NCBI RefSeq assembly: GCF_000812875.1
Contig: NZ_JSYK01000002.1
Location: 62,001 to 126,000, forward strand
Reading direction: 5' to 3'
DNA: 64,000 nucleotides
From: Kaistella solincola
GTDB lineage: Bacteria; Bacteroidota; Bacteroidia; Flavobacteriales; Weeksellaceae
Below, in pieces: positions 24,792 to 34,671 of this stretch (the first letter of the stretch is position 1; the number at the start of each line of letters is the position of its first letter). A program made the position numbers and the translations under genes. Under the pieces are notes generated by a model. That model was not told where the DNA came from, did not search any database, and saw only the letters and a list, made by a program, of their open reading frames with translations.

Positions 24792-25831
24792 TAAAGTTTA
24801 AAATATTTGGTTTTCCAGCGCAACTTAAGTTTTCGGATTAAATTTAAAGGTTTTGGTTTTAATTTTCCCTGATATTTTTCAATAAAATCGTCCACTGCCA
24901 AAAGCACGCGCTCGGAATTTTTACCATCGCGGTGCGCCTCGTGATGCAGCGTATATTTATGAATTTCTTGTATCAAATTTTCGGGTCTTTTCAGGGCTTT
25001 TTCCAAAGCTTTACCTATTTCATTTTTATCCAAAACATCGATTAAATGTTTTCCCGGATGCGTGTTCCGATAAGTCACCACAGGTTTATCCAAAAGCATG
25101 GCTTCAATAATAATCGAAGAACTGTCACACAACATCACATCGATTTTCTTTAAAGTTTCCAAGCCGTCATTAAACCGCTGAAAAGTAACATTTGGAAATT
25201 TTGCCGCTAAAGCACGGTATTTTTCAATAAGTTCCGCATCATCCAATTTCGGGTGGAAAGTGATAAGCCAATTCCAGTTTTTTGTCTCCATCAATTTTTC
25301 AAGCGTTCCATACAAAGCTTCGGCAGAGGAAATACCTTTTGTAAATGTTGGTGAATACAGAATTAACGGCCTTTCATTTTCCACTTTATGTTCCACCGAA
25401 AAAAACGGATCGACTTTACACCAGCCGGTTTCATAAATTTTAAAAAAACCTTTTTCTTTCTCTAATTTTTTAAAATATTCCGTGCTGCTCGGGCCTTGCG
25501 TGCAATAAATATCAAACCAGCCACGGATGGTAAAATGATCGTCAATTTTTTCAATGCGTTTTTTCATGGCATAACCGTGAAAAACTTCCACTTTTACACC
25601 GGGAAAAAAATCGTAAATATGATTTCCCGGCGCAAATACCGCGATCGGCTGATAATCCATAACTTCCTGAATTGAAAACAGTTGCTTTTCATCTTTGTTT
25701 AGCAACACCTCGCACGGTTCTTCTATAAACCACGCCACTTCATCACCACGTTTCCAGATTTCCTGCTGCAGCGGTCGTAAAATAGAGTACGAATACGGAA
25801 GTGAAACAAAAAAAAGATAGCGTTTCGGCAT
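24791..25831 (-). CDS. CDP-glycerol glycerophosphotransferase-like protein (TagB/TagF type)
   Basis: This 346-residue protein resembles the TagB/TagF glycerophosphotransferase family. It has EVFHGYAMKKR, ILYSPTFTKG, the HPKLDDAEL segment, and DVMLCDSSSIIIEAMLLDKPVV near the end, the CDP-glycerol-binding region. The start at 25831 (MPKRYLFFVSLPYSYS) is preferred over the 25879 codon because the family begins there. The product would transfer glycerol-phosphate or a related moiety onto a glycan. In Gram-negative flavobacteria this means decoration of a surface polysaccharide, not teichoic acid. The TAATG overlap couples it to the GT4 gene downstream. Confidence 0.82.
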   Translation of the reverse strand: MPKRYLFFVSLPYSYSILRPLQQEIWKRGDEVAWFIEEPCEVLLNKDEKQLFSIQEVMDYQPIAVFAPGNHIYDFFPGVKVEVFHGYAMKKRIEKIDDHFTIRGWFDIYCTQGPSSTEYFKKLEKEKGFFKIYETGWCKVDPFFSVEHKVENERPLILYSPTFTKGISSAEALYGTLEKLMETKNWNWLITFHPKLDDAELIEKYRALAAKFPNVTFQRFNDGLETLKKIDVMLCDSSSIIIEAMLLDKPVVTYRNTHPGKHLIDVLDKNEIGKALEKALKRPENLIQEIHKYTLHHEAHRDGKNSERVLLAVDDFIEKYQGKLKPKPLNLIRKLKLRWKTKYFKL

Positions 25832-26007
25832 TTTTTTAAGGATTTCCCCAAAACTACAGAAATCGACTTGATGTCGCAAGATGTTCTGAAATCTGGTTTT
25901 ACGTAAATACTCAGCTTCGATTTTTGAATTTTTAAATTATATTTGAGCTTATTAAACTTTACAAAGTTTGATGAAATAATGCTTAAAATTTAAAGGTTAA
26001 AATATTG

Positions 26008-27093
26008 ATGAAAGTAAAAGTTCTGCTTGATCTTGAGCGACTTCGCCGACCGCATTCCGGCATTGCAAATGTTTTCAGAAACCTGGCGCGCGGCATCGAA
26101 GAAACTCAGCACAACTTTAATTTCACCTATTTTGGTGTTTTTACGACGATAAATTTTCCCTTAAATGAGCAAAAAAAGTGGAAACGGCTTCATAAAATTT
26201 ACGAAAATTTCAGTCAAAAATTCGACATTATTCACGTCAGTCATCAGGCGTCGTTGTATTTTACGCGGAATTATAAAAATTCTATAAAAATTGTGACGCT
26301 GCACGATTTGAATTTTCTGCACGAAAATTTACCTGAAAAAAAGAAAAAAAAGCTGCTTTTAAGGCTGAATAAAAATCTAGAATACGCAGATTATATCGTT
26401 TGCATTTCTCAGTTTGTAAAAGCTGATTTCGAAGAAAATATCGGGCTTTTCCGGCTAAAAAAGCTGAAAAAGGTTGAAGTCATCCATAACGGAATTCAGC
26501 TTCCGGAAGTCCGGAAATACGAATTGGGGAAATTCGCGTGTTTAGCCGCTAAAAAATATATGCTGAACATCGGTGTATTATTCGACAAAAAAAACCAGCT
26601 GAAACTCGTAGAAATGCTGCCGTTTTTAGAAGAAGATTTGGTTTTGGTGGCTTCGGGTGAAAAGGAACCGTATGCGACAGAAGTTCGGAATAAAATTAAA
26701 GAACTGAAGTTGGAAAACCGCGTTCATTTTCTGAAAAATATTTCTGAGGAAGAAAAATATGCATTAATCCAGAACTGCGAAGCGATGTGTCATCCGTCGA
26801 CGGCGGAAGGTTTTGGTATTCCGCCGATCGAAGCGATGGCATTTGGCAAGCCGGTTTTCCTGTCGGAATATACCAGCTTACCGGAAATTGGCGGTGATTC
26901 CGCCTTTTATTTTAAAAATTTTGAACCTGAATTAATGGCAAAATTTTATCGGGAAAAAATGAAACTTTACCACGAAAATCAAGAGGAATTTTCGCTAAAA
27001 ATAAAAAATTGGGTAAAACAATTTGATTATAAAGCGATGGCGGCCAATTACCTTGATTTTTATAAAAGAATTTCGGAGGATTCTACTTCTTAA
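26008..27093 (+). CDS. Glycosyltransferase family 4
   Basis: This 361-residue GT-B glycosyltransferase has an N-terminal half opening [21 protein letters not shown] and the C-terminal EX7E motif [18 protein letters not shown], followed by [14 protein letters not shown]. The ATG at 26008 is used rather than the TTG at 26005. It is divergent from the TagB/F-like gene and convergent with rocD, overlapping it by 11 bases at the 3' ends. It belongs to the same glycan island by position. Confidence 0.93.
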   Translation: MKVKVLLDLERLRRPHSGIANVFRNLARGIEETQHNFNFTYFGVFTTINFPLNEQKKWKRLHKIYENFSQKFDIIHVSHQASLYFTRNYKNSIKIVTLHDLNFLHENLPEKKKKKLLLRLNKNLEYADYIVCISQFVKADFEENIGLFRLKKLKKVEVIHNGIQLPEVRKYELGKFACLAAKKYMLNIGVLFDKKNQLKLVEMLPFLEEDLVLVASGEKEPYATEVRNKIKELKLENRVHFLKNISEEEKYALIQNCEAMCHPSTAEGFGIPPIEAMAFGKPVFLSEYTSLPEIGGDSAFYFKNFEPELMAKFYREKMKLYHENQEEFSLKIKNWVKQFDYKAMAANYLDFYKRISEDSTS

Positions 27094-28333
27094 ATTCCAA
27101 AACTGTTTTTTCGATAATTTTCACACATTCTAAAATCTGCTCCTCAGTGATGACCAAAGGCGGCGCGAGGCGAATTATGTTTCCGTGCGTAGGTTTTGCA
27201 AGAAGACCATTGTTTTTCAGTTCCATGCAAAGATCCCACGCGGTAGAACTTTCGGGTGAATCATTAATTAAAATCGCATTCAGCAAACCTTTTCCGCGAA
27301 CTTTTGTGATAAGCTCGGTTTTTTCGATTACTTTTTCAATTTCGGAACGGAAAAGTCTTCCTAATTCTTCCGCTCTTTCGGAGAGGTTTTCGTCTTCTAC
27401 CACGCCCAAAGCTGCTAATGCAACGGCGCACGCGATAGGATTTCCACCGAAAGTCGAACCGTGCTGACCAGGCTTAATGACATTCATAATGCTATCATTG
27501 GCCAAAACCGCAGAAACAGGGTACATACCGCCGGAAAGTGCCTTGCCGAGAACCAAAATATCCGGCTGAACATTTTCGTGATAACACGCGATTAATTTTC
27601 CGGTTCTTGCGATTCCGGTTTGAACTTCATCAGCAATGAAAAGAACGTTGTATTTTTTACAAAGTTCTGAAGCTTGTTTTAAATAACCTTCATCCGGCAC
27701 GAAAACACCAGCTTCGCCCTGAATTGGTTCCACCAAAAAAGCCGCGATATTTTCCGCATCGTTTTTCAAAGTTTCTTCTAGAGCATTAATGTCGTTGTAC
27801 GGAATTTTGACAAAACCCGGGGTAAAAGGGCCGTAATTTTTGCTCGCATCGGGATCGTTGGAAAATGAAACGATCGTGGTTGTTCTACCGTGGAAATTGT
27901 TTTCGCAAACAATAATTTTTGCGGCATTTTCGGCAATATTTTTCACTTCGTAACTCCATTTTCTGGCGAGTTTTACTGCAGTTTCTACCGCTTCCGCGCC
28001 GGAATTCATGGGTAAAACTTTATCAAAACCGAAAAGCGTCGTAATTTTTTTTTCGTATTCACCAAGATTTGAATTGTAAAAAGCGCGGGACGTCAGTGCC
28101 AATTTTTGCGCCTGGTTTACCAAAGCATCGACAATTTTCGGGTGCGAATGCCCTTGGTTCACCGCGGAATAAGCAGATAAAAAATCGAAATATTTTTTTC
28201 CCTCAACATCCCAAACGTATACGCCTTCGCCTTTTTCCAACACAACCGGTAACGGATGATAGTTGTGAGCGCCATATTTATTTTCTAAATCGATGTAATA
28301 CTGAGCATTATTTTTTACCGCTAATTCTGACAT
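27083..28333 (-). CDS. rocD: Ornithine--oxo-acid aminotransferase
   Basis: RocD converts ornithine and 2-oxoglutarate to glutamate-5-semialdehyde and glutamate. It is a class III PLP enzyme of 416 residues. It starts like known ornithine aminotransferases ([23 protein letters not shown]), has [15 protein letters not shown], the [11 protein letters not shown] motif, and the PLP lysine in [16 protein letters not shown] (about residue 263). The end is convergent with, and overlaps, the GT4 gene. A strong terminator lies upstream of its start, serving accC. No other arginine-catabolic genes are nearby. Confidence 0.95.
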   Translation of the reverse strand: MSELAVKNNAQYYIDLENKYGAHNYHPLPVVLEKGEGVYVWDVEGKKYFDFLSAYSAVNQGHSHPKIVDALVNQAQKLALTSRAFYNSNLGEYEKKITTLFGFDKVLPMNSGAEAVETAVKLARKWSYEVKNIAENAAKIIVCENNFHGRTTTIVSFSNDPDASKNYGPFTPGFVKIPYNDINALEETLKNDAENIAAFLVEPIQGEAGVFVPDEGYLKQASELCKKYNVLFIADEVQTGIARTGKLIACYHENVQPDILVLGKALSGGMYPVSAVLANDSIMNVIKPGQHGSTFGGNPIACAVALAALGVVEDENLSERAEELGRLFRSEIEKVIEKTELITKVRGKGLLNAILINDSPESSTAWDLCMELKNNGLLAKPTHGNIIRLAPPLVITEEQILECVKIIEKTVLEFKK

Positions 28334-28388
28334 ATATTTTACTTTTTACAAATTTACTCAATATAATCCTAAATCTAAAACCAAAAAA

Positions 28389-28415
28389 ATTGCCTCTAAA
28401 AGAGGCAATTTTTTG
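28389..28415. terminator. Terminator after accC
   Basis: AATTGCCTCT AA AAGAGGCAATT is a perfect inverted repeat with A and T runs on either side. It lies between accC (minus) and the rocD start. Confidence 0.9.
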
Positions 28416-28434
28416 TATTTATTAAATTTCGGTT

Positions 28435-29787
28435 TTAGTTATCGAAACTTTTATCCATTTTGAAATCTTCCATAAATTTCGTGGTATAATTTCCGGACAA
28501 ATAATCTTCATCTTCCATCAACTGACGGTGAAATGGAATTGTAGTTTTCACACCTTCAATATAAAATTCTTCCAACGCGCGCTTCATTTTGGCGATGGCT
28601 TCCTGACGCGACTGTGCTGTTGTAATCAGTTTAGCGATCATGGAATCATAATTTGACGGAATGGTGTAACCCGAGTAAACGTGCGTATCAACACGAACGC
28701 CGTGACCACCAGGAATATTTAAACCGGTGATTTTTCCCGGTGACGGACGGAAATCGTTAAATGGATCTTCCGCATTAATTCTACATTCGATTGAGTGAAG
28801 TTTCGGGAAATAATTCTGACCGGAAATTGCATTTCCGGAGGCTAAAAGAATTTGCTCACGAATTAAATCGTAATCTACAACCTGCTCGGTAATTGGATGT
28901 TCTACCTGAATTCTGGTATTCATTTCCATGAAATAAAAATTCCGGTGTTTATCGACCAAAAATTCTATTGTTCCTACGCCTTCGTAAGCGATATATTCCG
29001 CAGCTTTTACGGCAGCATCACCCATTTTCTGACGAAGTTCATCGGTCATAAACGGTGAAGGAGTTTCTTCAGTTAATTTCTGGTTTCTACGCTGAACGGA
29101 ACAGTCGCGTTCTGAAAGGTGACATGCATTTCCGTACTGGTCGCCTGCAATTTGGATTTCAATGTGACGCGGTTCTTCGATGAGCTTTTCCATGTACATT
29201 CCGCCGTTTCCGAAAGCAGCAACAGCTTCCTGAATTGCAGATTCCCAAAGTTCTTTCAAATCCTCTTCTCTCCACACGGCGCGCATCCCCTTTCCGCCAC
29301 CGCCGGCAGTAGCTTTAATCATCACCGGATAACCGATTTCTTTTGCGATAACCAGGGCGCTTTCATAAGATTCTACCAAACCGTCGGAACCTGGAACACA
29401 AGGAACACCTGCTTCTTTCATGGTCGCTTTAGCATTTGCTTTATCGCCCATTCTGTCGATTTGCTCCGGCGTTGCGCCGATGAATTTTATGCCGTTCTTT
29501 TGGCAGATTCTGGAGAAATTAGAATTTTCTGACAAAAACCCGTAACCCGGATGAATCGCATCGGCATTGGTGATTTCTGCGGCAGAAATAATATTTGGAA
29601 TTTTAAGATAGGAATCTTTGCTCATCGCCGGTCCTATACAAACCGCTTCATCTGCAAACCGCACGTGCAAGCTGTCTTTGTCGGCTGTAGAATACACGGC
29701 AACGGTCTTTATTCCCATTTCTTTGCAGGTACGTAAAATACGCATTGCAATTTCGCCGCGGTTGGCGATTAATATTTTTTTGAACAT
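28435..29787 (-). CDS. accC: Acetyl-CoA carboxylase biotin carboxylase
   Basis: AccC carboxylates the biotin on AccB using ATP and bicarbonate. This ATP-grasp enzyme is 450 residues. It starts [20 protein letters not shown], has the glycine-rich loop [26 protein letters not shown] for the metal and catalytic region, and [14 protein letters not shown] near the C-terminus. It is 78 bases downstream of accB, forming the accBC pair ending at the 28389 terminator. Confidence 0.97.
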   Translation of the reverse strand: MFKKILIANRGEIAMRILRTCKEMGIKTVAVYSTADKDSLHVRFADEAVCIGPAMSKDSYLKIPNIISAAEITNADAIHPGYGFLSENSNFSRICQKNGIKFIGATPEQIDRMGDKANAKATMKEAGVPCVPGSDGLVESYESALVIAKEIGYPVMIKATAGGGGKGMRAVWREEDLKELWESAIQEAVAAFGNGGMYMEKLIEEPRHIEIQIAGDQYGNACHLSERDCSVQRRNQKLTEETPSPFMTDELRQKMGDAAVKAAEYIAYEGVGTIEFLVDKHRNFYFMEMNTRIQVEHPITEQVVDYDLIREQILLASGNAISGQNYFPKLHSIECRINAEDPFNDFRPSPGKITGLNIPGGHGVRVDTHVYSGYTIPSNYDSMIAKLITTAQSRQEAIAKMKRALEEFYIEGVKTTIPFHRQLMEDEDYLSGNYTTKFMEDFKMDKSFDN

Positions 29788-29865
29788 CTAAGAAATTTTG
29801 AATTTTAATTTTAAATTATTTCAGACGAAGCGCCCAAAATTTATAATCTATAATTTAAAATTATA

Positions 29866-30345
29866 TTAAGAAGGATCTACTAAGAATAATGGCTGATCGT
29901 ATTCTACCGGCGTGGCATCATCCACCAAAACTTTAACGATTTTACCAGAAATTTCAGATTCAATCTGGTTAAATAATTTCATCGCTTCAATAACACAAAC
30001 AACTTTACCAACAGAAACCTCATCACCAACGTTCACGAATAAATCTTTATCAGGAGCAGGTTTTCTGTAGAAAGTGCCGATCATTGGAGATTTTATGGTT
30101 ACGTAGTTCGCATTTTCAGCAGCTGGTTCTTCAGTGGCAGCTGGAGCAGCAGGAGCACTTGATGGAGCAGCTGGAGCTTGCTGTTGCTGTGTGTGGTAAA
30201 CGGCAGGTGCCGGACCGTAGTTAATTTCACTTCCACCAAGTGGCGTTTTAATGGTGATTTCGAAGTCCTTTGTTTTGTATTTTACCTCGGAAACCTCAGC
30301 TTTAGACACAAATTTTATAAGATTCTGTATGTCTTTAATGTCCAT
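29866..30345 (-). CDS. accB: Acetyl-CoA carboxylase biotin carboxyl carrier protein
   Basis: AccB is the biotinylated carrier of acetyl-CoA carboxylase. The C-terminal biotinyl domain contains EAMKLFNQIES, with the biotin-accepting lysine in EAMK. The N-terminal domain is joined by an Ala/Pro-rich linker (QQQAPAAPSSAPAAPAA). At 159 residues it is full length. A promoter box on the minus strand lies at 30377-30370, so accBC is transcribed separately from rpmF. Confidence 0.97.
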   Translation of the reverse strand: MDIKDIQNLIKFVSKAEVSEVKYKTKDFEITIKTPLGGSEINYGPAPAVYHTQQQQAPAAPSSAPAAPAATEEPAAENANYVTIKSPMIGTFYRKPAPDKDLFVNVGDEVSVGKVVCVIEAMKLFNQIESEISGKIVKVLVDDATPVEYDQPLFLVDPS

Positions 30346-30369
30346 ATAATTGGTATTTGTTTATTATGC

Positions 30370-30377
30370 CAAAGATA
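30370..30377 (-). promoter_or_regulatory. -7 promoter box of accBC
   Basis: TATCTTTG on the minus strand lies 25 bases before accB. A TTG within the upstream terminator arm (30403-30401) is 23 bases away and could be the -33 element. Confidence 0.6.
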
Positions 30378-30394
30378 CTAAAAATCAATAAAAA

Positions 30395-30425
30395 ACCACT
30401 CAAAATTGTAAAAATTGAGTGGTTT
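30395..30425 (-). terminator. Terminator after rpmF
   Basis: ACCACTCAA...TTGAGTGGT is a perfect stem with a T-run on the minus strand, ending the rpmF transcript before accBC. Confidence 0.85.
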
Positions 30426-30460
30426 ATGTATTAAAACGAAGAAATTTGACGTTTTTTGGC

Positions 30461-30664
30461 TTAGTTCTCTTCTGAAGTTTCTACTTCTTTTTCCATTACT
30501 ACTTTACCTCTGTAGTAAAGTTTTCCTTCATGCCAGTGTGCTCTGTGGTACAGGTGCATTTCACCAGATGTTGCATCTTTTGCCAATTGAGGAACTTCAG
30601 CTTTGTAGTGAGTTCTTCTCTTATCTCTTCTTGTTGACGACTGTCTTCTCTTTGGATGTGCCAT
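30461..30664 (-). CDS. rpmF: 50S ribosomal protein L32
   Basis: This 67-residue protein starts [20 protein letters not shown], the L32 signature. It lacks the C-terminal zinc-finger cysteines, having [10 protein letters not shown] instead, a common zinc-free form in Bacteroidota. It has an acidic C-terminal tail ([10 protein letters not shown]). It follows the DUF177 gene by 66 bases, the conserved yceD-rpmF pairing. It ends at a strong terminator. Confidence 0.97.
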   Translation of the reverse strand: MAHPKRRQSSTRRDKRRTHYKAEVPQLAKDATSGEMHLYHRAHWHEGKLYYRGKVVMEKEVETSEEN

Positions 30665-30730
30665 TTTCTATATTTTTAATTTGATGAGCGATGAGTACTT
30701 GATTGCTCAATTCTCATCATTTTAAATTAT

Positions 30731-31252
30731 TTAATTATTATCTTTTAACTTTTTCAGCGCTTCCCATCGGGGATCAGTCGCAGGTTCTTCTTCTTCAATA
30801 ATTTCGGGACTGAACAGGTTTAAAATTTCCAAATCTTCCTCAGAAACATTTGGTGAAACCTTTTTCATTGGAATGGATAACATCACGTCTTCATAAATCA
30901 GCTGTGCTGCATTGAATGCGTGGTCGGTCATCGGAATGGTGATCACATCTTCATCGCTGTCATCATATTCTTCACCAAATTTCACTAAAACCTTGATCTC
31001 ATGTTCAATAGGATAATCGAAATTGTCGTTCGTGATATCACAAACTAAATTAACGGTTCCAGTTGTTTTAATCCAAAGTTCCAGAAAAGTCGTATGCCGG
31101 TCCATAAGGATTTCGGCCACGATTCTGGGATCTGTAAATTCCTGTTCAGTATCGAAAAGTTCAAAGAACGCTTTATCTATCTCAAACCTGAACTCGTGTT
31201 TTCCGTTTTTAAGCCCTGAAAACACAATGTCGTAGTTTCTAAACTTGTCCAT
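30731..31252 (-). CDS. yceD: DUF177 (YceD-family) protein
   Basis: This 173-residue protein matches the DUF177/YceD family, which is widely linked to L32 and required for 23S rRNA in some organisms. It begins at MDKFRNYDIVFSGLKNG (31252), chosen over the upstream in-frame codon. The centre has TGTVNLVCDITND, the region where many homologues have a cysteine pair; only one Cys is seen here. It has an acidic C-terminal tail (EEEEPATDPRWEALKKL). It lies between pdxA and rpmF on the same strand. Confidence 0.88.
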   Translation of the reverse strand: MDKFRNYDIVFSGLKNGKHEFRFEIDKAFFELFDTEQEFTDPRIVAEILMDRHTTFLELWIKTTGTVNLVCDITNDNFDYPIEHEIKVLVKFGEEYDDSDEDVITIPMTDHAFNAAQLIYEDVMLSIPMKKVSPNVSEEDLEILNLFSPEIIEEEEPATDPRWEALKKLKDNN

Positions 31253-31340
31253 AAAATGAGTGTGCAAAAATATGCAATTTTTTTAATATTACAAATATAT
31301 TTGAAAACAATCTGCAGTAATAAATATTTACTCAGATTTC

Positions 31341-32429
31341 TCAGGCGCGGTCAACCGGCAAATCTTCATCCACGTTGTTGTTGGAATTGTTGCGGCGCGG
31401 TCGCATTCTGTTGGTCATCAGATCATTATATTCCTGGCGGTTTTTAAAAATTTTAATTGCCATAAAAATCGCTTCACTGAAACTTTGCGGATCTGCGATG
31501 TTTTTTCCGGCGATGTCATAAGCCACGCCGTGGTCCGGACTGGTTCTGATAAAAGGCAATCCCGCAGTATAATTTACACCTTCTTCATAGGCGATCGTTT
31601 TAAACGGAGCCAAGCCCTGATCGTGATACATGGCTAAAACAGCATCGAAATTTTTATACTTTTCAGGCTGAAAAAAGCTGTCTGCCGGATACGGACCGAA
31701 AGTCATAATCCCATTATCGAATAGTTCGCGGATCGCAGGTTCGATAATTTCAATTTCTTCTTTACCAATCGCACCGCCATCGCCAGCGTGTGGATTTAAT
31801 CCTAAAACCGCAATTTTTGGTCTTTCAATACAGAAATCTTCAACCAAACACTGGTTCAGCATCTTAATCTGCTTTTTAATTTTTTCTTTCGAAATATTTT
31901 CAGCTACGTTTGCGATTGGAATATGATGTGTAGATACCGCAACTTTCAAACTTTCTGTAACCAAAAACATTAAGCCTTTTCTATTGAATTTCTCTTCAAG
32001 ATAACCGGTGTGGCCCGCGTGCTGAAAACCGTATTTCAGCATTTCTTCTTTATTGATCGGCGCGGTAACCAAAACATCTACTTCACCGTTCATTAAAGCA
32101 TTTGTTGCAGCTTCCAGCGAATCTATCGCCATTTTCGTAGACTCTTCCGTTGCTTTTCCTAAATCAACATTAACATTATCCTTCCACAAATTCACCATAT
32201 TAATTTTATCCGGATGCGCCTGCGCAACTTCGGTGATATAATTAAAATTATGCTGCAGTTTGAAGATATTTTTCTGGTAGGTAAACAATTTTCCGGAGCC
32301 AAAAATCACGGGCGTAAAAAAATCAGTGATGGATTTGTCCTGCAGAGATTTCATAATGATTTCCGGACCAATTCCGTTGTAATCACCGATCGATATTCCT
32401 ACTCTTACTTTATGCGGTTTCGCGGTCAT
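31341..32429 (-). CDS. pdxA: 4-hydroxythreonine-4-phosphate dehydrogenase
   Basis: PdxA oxidises 4-phosphohydroxy-L-threonine in pyridoxal-5'-phosphate synthesis, with zinc. The protein of 362 residues has GISIGDYNGIGPEIIMKSL near the N-terminus and GHTGYLEEKF. Further on are the metal-binding region LNPHAGDGG and MYHDQGLAPFKTIA, and RTSPDHGVAYDIAG. The C-terminus is a Pro/Arg/Asn-rich tail (MRPRRNNSNNN) not seen in E. coli. pdxJ is not in the window. It begins the pdxA-DUF177-rpmF stretch. Confidence 0.96.
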   Translation of the reverse strand: MTAKPHKVRVGISIGDYNGIGPEIIMKSLQDKSITDFFTPVIFGSGKLFTYQKNIFKLQHNFNYITEVAQAHPDKINMVNLWKDNVNVDLGKATEESTKMAIDSLEAATNALMNGEVDVLVTAPINKEEMLKYGFQHAGHTGYLEEKFNRKGLMFLVTESLKVAVSTHHIPIANVAENISKEKIKKQIKMLNQCLVEDFCIERPKIAVLGLNPHAGDGGAIGKEEIEIIEPAIRELFDNGIMTFGPYPADSFFQPEKYKNFDAVLAMYHDQGLAPFKTIAYEEGVNYTAGLPFIRTSPDHGVAYDIAGKNIADPQSFSEAIFMAIKIFKNRQEYNDLMTNRMRPRRNNSNNNVDEDLPVDRA

Positions 32430-32435
32430 TTTTGT

Positions 32436-32443
32436 TATCTTTG
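32436..32443 (+). promoter_or_regulatory. -7 promoter box of the ribE transcript
   Basis: TATCTTTG lies 112 bases upstream of ribE, just past the pdxA start. The leader in between shows no FMN riboswitch blocks. Confidence 0.4.
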
Positions 32444-32554
32444 AAAATTGTTTGAATTTTACAAATTTAACAAATTAGGACTAATAATCCTTCATATTAT
32501 TTATTTTAAGCTAATTCAGCAGTTTATTTACTACCTTTTTTTAATAATACCAAT

Positions 32555-33151
32555 ATGTTTACAGGAATTGTAGAAGCCACGGGAATTGTAGAGAAAATTG
32601 AACATCGTGACCGAAACATCGATTTTATTTTGAGCTGCCCTTTCACCTCCGAATTAAAGATTGACCAAAGTCTGGCGCATAACGGCTGCTGCCTTACCGT
32701 AGTGGAAATTAGCGATACCAATTATCGCGTAACTGCTATCGACGAAACGCTGGAAAAAACAAATCTCGGCAAGTGGAATGTCGGAACCGAAGTGAATTTG
32801 GAACGCTGTTTGAAGTTTGATGGCAGACTTGATGGCCACATTGTACAGGGACACGTAGACAAAACCGGAATTATAGAAAAAATAGACGATAAAGCAGGAA
32901 GTTTTTTCATCACCATTTCTTACGATTCTACCGATGAATATACCACTGTTCCCCAAGGTTCCATAACTGTAAACGGCATAAGTTTAACGGTTGCGGAAAG
33001 TGCAGACACCAGTTTTTCTGTCGCGATAATTCCTTACACCTGGGAATTTACGAATATGAAAAACCTGCAAATTGGTGATATGGTTAATCTTGAATTTGAT
33101 ATTATCGGAAAATATGTAAACAAATTGATGAAAAAAAATGCCCTTCTCTAA
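32555..33151 (+). CDS. ribE: Riboflavin synthase, alpha subunit
   Basis: This enzyme dismutates two 6,7-dimethyl-8-ribityllumazine molecules to riboflavin. It has the internal duplication typical of the family: MFTGIVEATGIVEKIE and GHIVQGHVDKTGIIEKI start the two lumazine-binding domains. At 198 residues it is full length. Its last 14 bases overlap the start of the histidine kinase gene. No other rib genes are nearby. Confidence 0.96.
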   Translation: MFTGIVEATGIVEKIEHRDRNIDFILSCPFTSELKIDQSLAHNGCCLTVVEISDTNYRVTAIDETLEKTNLGKWNVGTEVNLERCLKFDGRLDGHIVQGHVDKTGIIEKIDDKAGSFFITISYDSTDEYTTVPQGSITVNGISLTVAESADTSFSVAIIPYTWEFTNMKNLQIGDMVNLEFDIIGKYVNKLMKKNALL

Positions 33152-34631
33152 ATATAAAGGTTTAAGCCTTCGCAACAAAGTTTTCTGGGGATTTTTGGTG
33201 ATCTGTTTACTCAGTATTACCGGTTCCTCAATACTTTCCTATTTTATTTTGAAGGACAATGCAACCGTGCAAAGCCGCACCGATTTGCAGAAAAAAGCAG
33301 AAGCGCTGATGTCTGCTTTGGATTACGCCGTAAGCCACACGCAGACGCAAACCGAAGATCTGCCGAAAATACTTTCAAATACCATTTACGAAATCGCGGA
33401 CATCAATAATCAAGACATCATTATTTACGATTTAAACGGTAATTTTGTGCTTTCTAATAAAGACAGCAACCTCATCGCGACCAAAAAGCTTTCCTTACCG
33501 GTAATCAATCGCGTGCTGAAAAGCGATAAAAGAACCGATTACAATACTTTCGACAAAGACATCGGTGCGAACGTCACTTCTTCTTACATGATGTTGAAAA
33601 ACAATATGCTGGAGCCGATTGCCATTGTTTATTTCCCTTTTTACCACAATGATTCCGCTTATGTGAGCGTTTTTAACCGTTATCTGAACTATATTTTCAT
33701 CGTCAATCTTTTGGTCATTGCTTTCGGTGCCTGGCTGAGCTGGGTTATTTCTAAAAATCTCACGAAGACAGTCACGAAATTTTCAGAGCTTATCAATAAA
33801 ATCACCTTCCTGGAAGAGGATCCGCAGCCCATTAAATATTATCAAAACGATGAGCTGAATCAACTTGTGAAAGCTTACAATAAAATGATTTTGCAGATTC
33901 GGGAGCAGAAAGAACGACTTTCCTTTAAAGATAAAGAAGAAGCCTGGCGCGAAATGGCAAAACAGGTGGCACATGAGGTGAAAAATCCGTTGACGCCGAT
34001 GAAGCTTACCATTCAGAATTTTGAGCGGAAATTTGATCCGGCGGATCCTGAAATTAATGAAAAAGTGAAAAAATTAAGCAAAGTAATGGTAGACCAAATT
34101 GATTTGGTAGCCACCGTGGCGAACGCTTTTTCCCAGTTTGCGCAACTTCCGGAAAAATACAATGAAGTTTTCGATGTGAACAGTGAAATTAAAAACATCA
34201 TTAAAATCTTCAGCGACGAAAAAATATATTTCCACGCCAACCAGGACAAAATCATGGTCGAAATGGACAAAATTTATCTGTCCAGAATTATTACCAACCT
34301 GGTTTCCAACGCGCGACAAGCCCGCGATGAAGAACGCGAAAACATTATTAATGTTGATGTGGAACAGCGCCAAAAAAGAATCATCATTACCGTGGAAGAC
34401 AACGGCGTCGGCATTCCGGAGGAATTATACGCACGGATTTTCGAACCAAATTTCACCTCAAAAACCAGCGGAATGGGTCTGGGTCTTACGATGGTGAGGA
34501 AAATGGTAGAAGATTATAAAGGCGAAATCACAGTTTCTTCTGAAATTGGAAAAGGCACCACTTTTACCATTTTTCTTCCCACGAACCTGAAAGCAAAACA
34601 CGAAAAAGTTTTAGAAAAAGCAATGGTTTAA
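33138..34631 (+). CDS. Sensor histidine kinase
   Basis: This is a 497-residue membrane kinase. Two transmembrane helices (about residues 15-37 and 186-208) flank a periplasmic sensing domain of about 150 residues. After a HAMP-like linker, the HisKA domain has [13 protein letters not shown] with the phospho-accepting His (about residue 278). The ATPase domain shows [18 protein letters not shown] and the [11 protein letters not shown] box. This resembles NtrY-type kinases. No response regulator gene is adjacent, so its target is unknown. It overlaps ribE by 14 bases, implying translational coupling. Confidence 0.93.
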   Translation: MPFSKYKGLSLRNKVFWGFLVICLLSITGSSILSYFILKDNATVQSRTDLQKKAEALMSALDYAVSHTQTQTEDLPKILSNTIYEIADINNQDIIIYDLNGNFVLSNKDSNLIATKKLSLPVINRVLKSDKRTDYNTFDKDIGANVTSSYMMLKNNMLEPIAIVYFPFYHNDSAYVSVFNRYLNYIFIVNLLVIAFGAWLSWVISKNLTKTVTKFSELINKITFLEEDPQPIKYYQNDELNQLVKAYNKMILQIREQKERLSFKDKEEAWREMAKQVAHEVKNPLTPMKLTIQNFERKFDPADPEINEKVKKLSKVMVDQIDLVATVANAFSQFAQLPEKYNEVFDVNSEIKNIIKIFSDEKIYFHANQDKIMVEMDKIYLSRIITNLVSNARQARDEERENIINVDVEQRQKRIIITVEDNGVGIPEELYARIFEPNFTSKTSGMGLGLTMVRKMVEDYKGEITVSSEIGKGTTFTIFLPTNLKAKHEKVLEKAMV

Positions 34632-34671
34632 TCGGTGCTAAAACGGCATTTTTTTTCAAAATACATAATTC

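Noticed and set aside
29119-29532. Long frame opposite accC
   Set aside because: It is the antisense of a strongly conserved gene and has no family features.
32444-32554. FMN riboswitch before ribE
   Set aside because: None of the conserved RFN blocks can be found in the leader.
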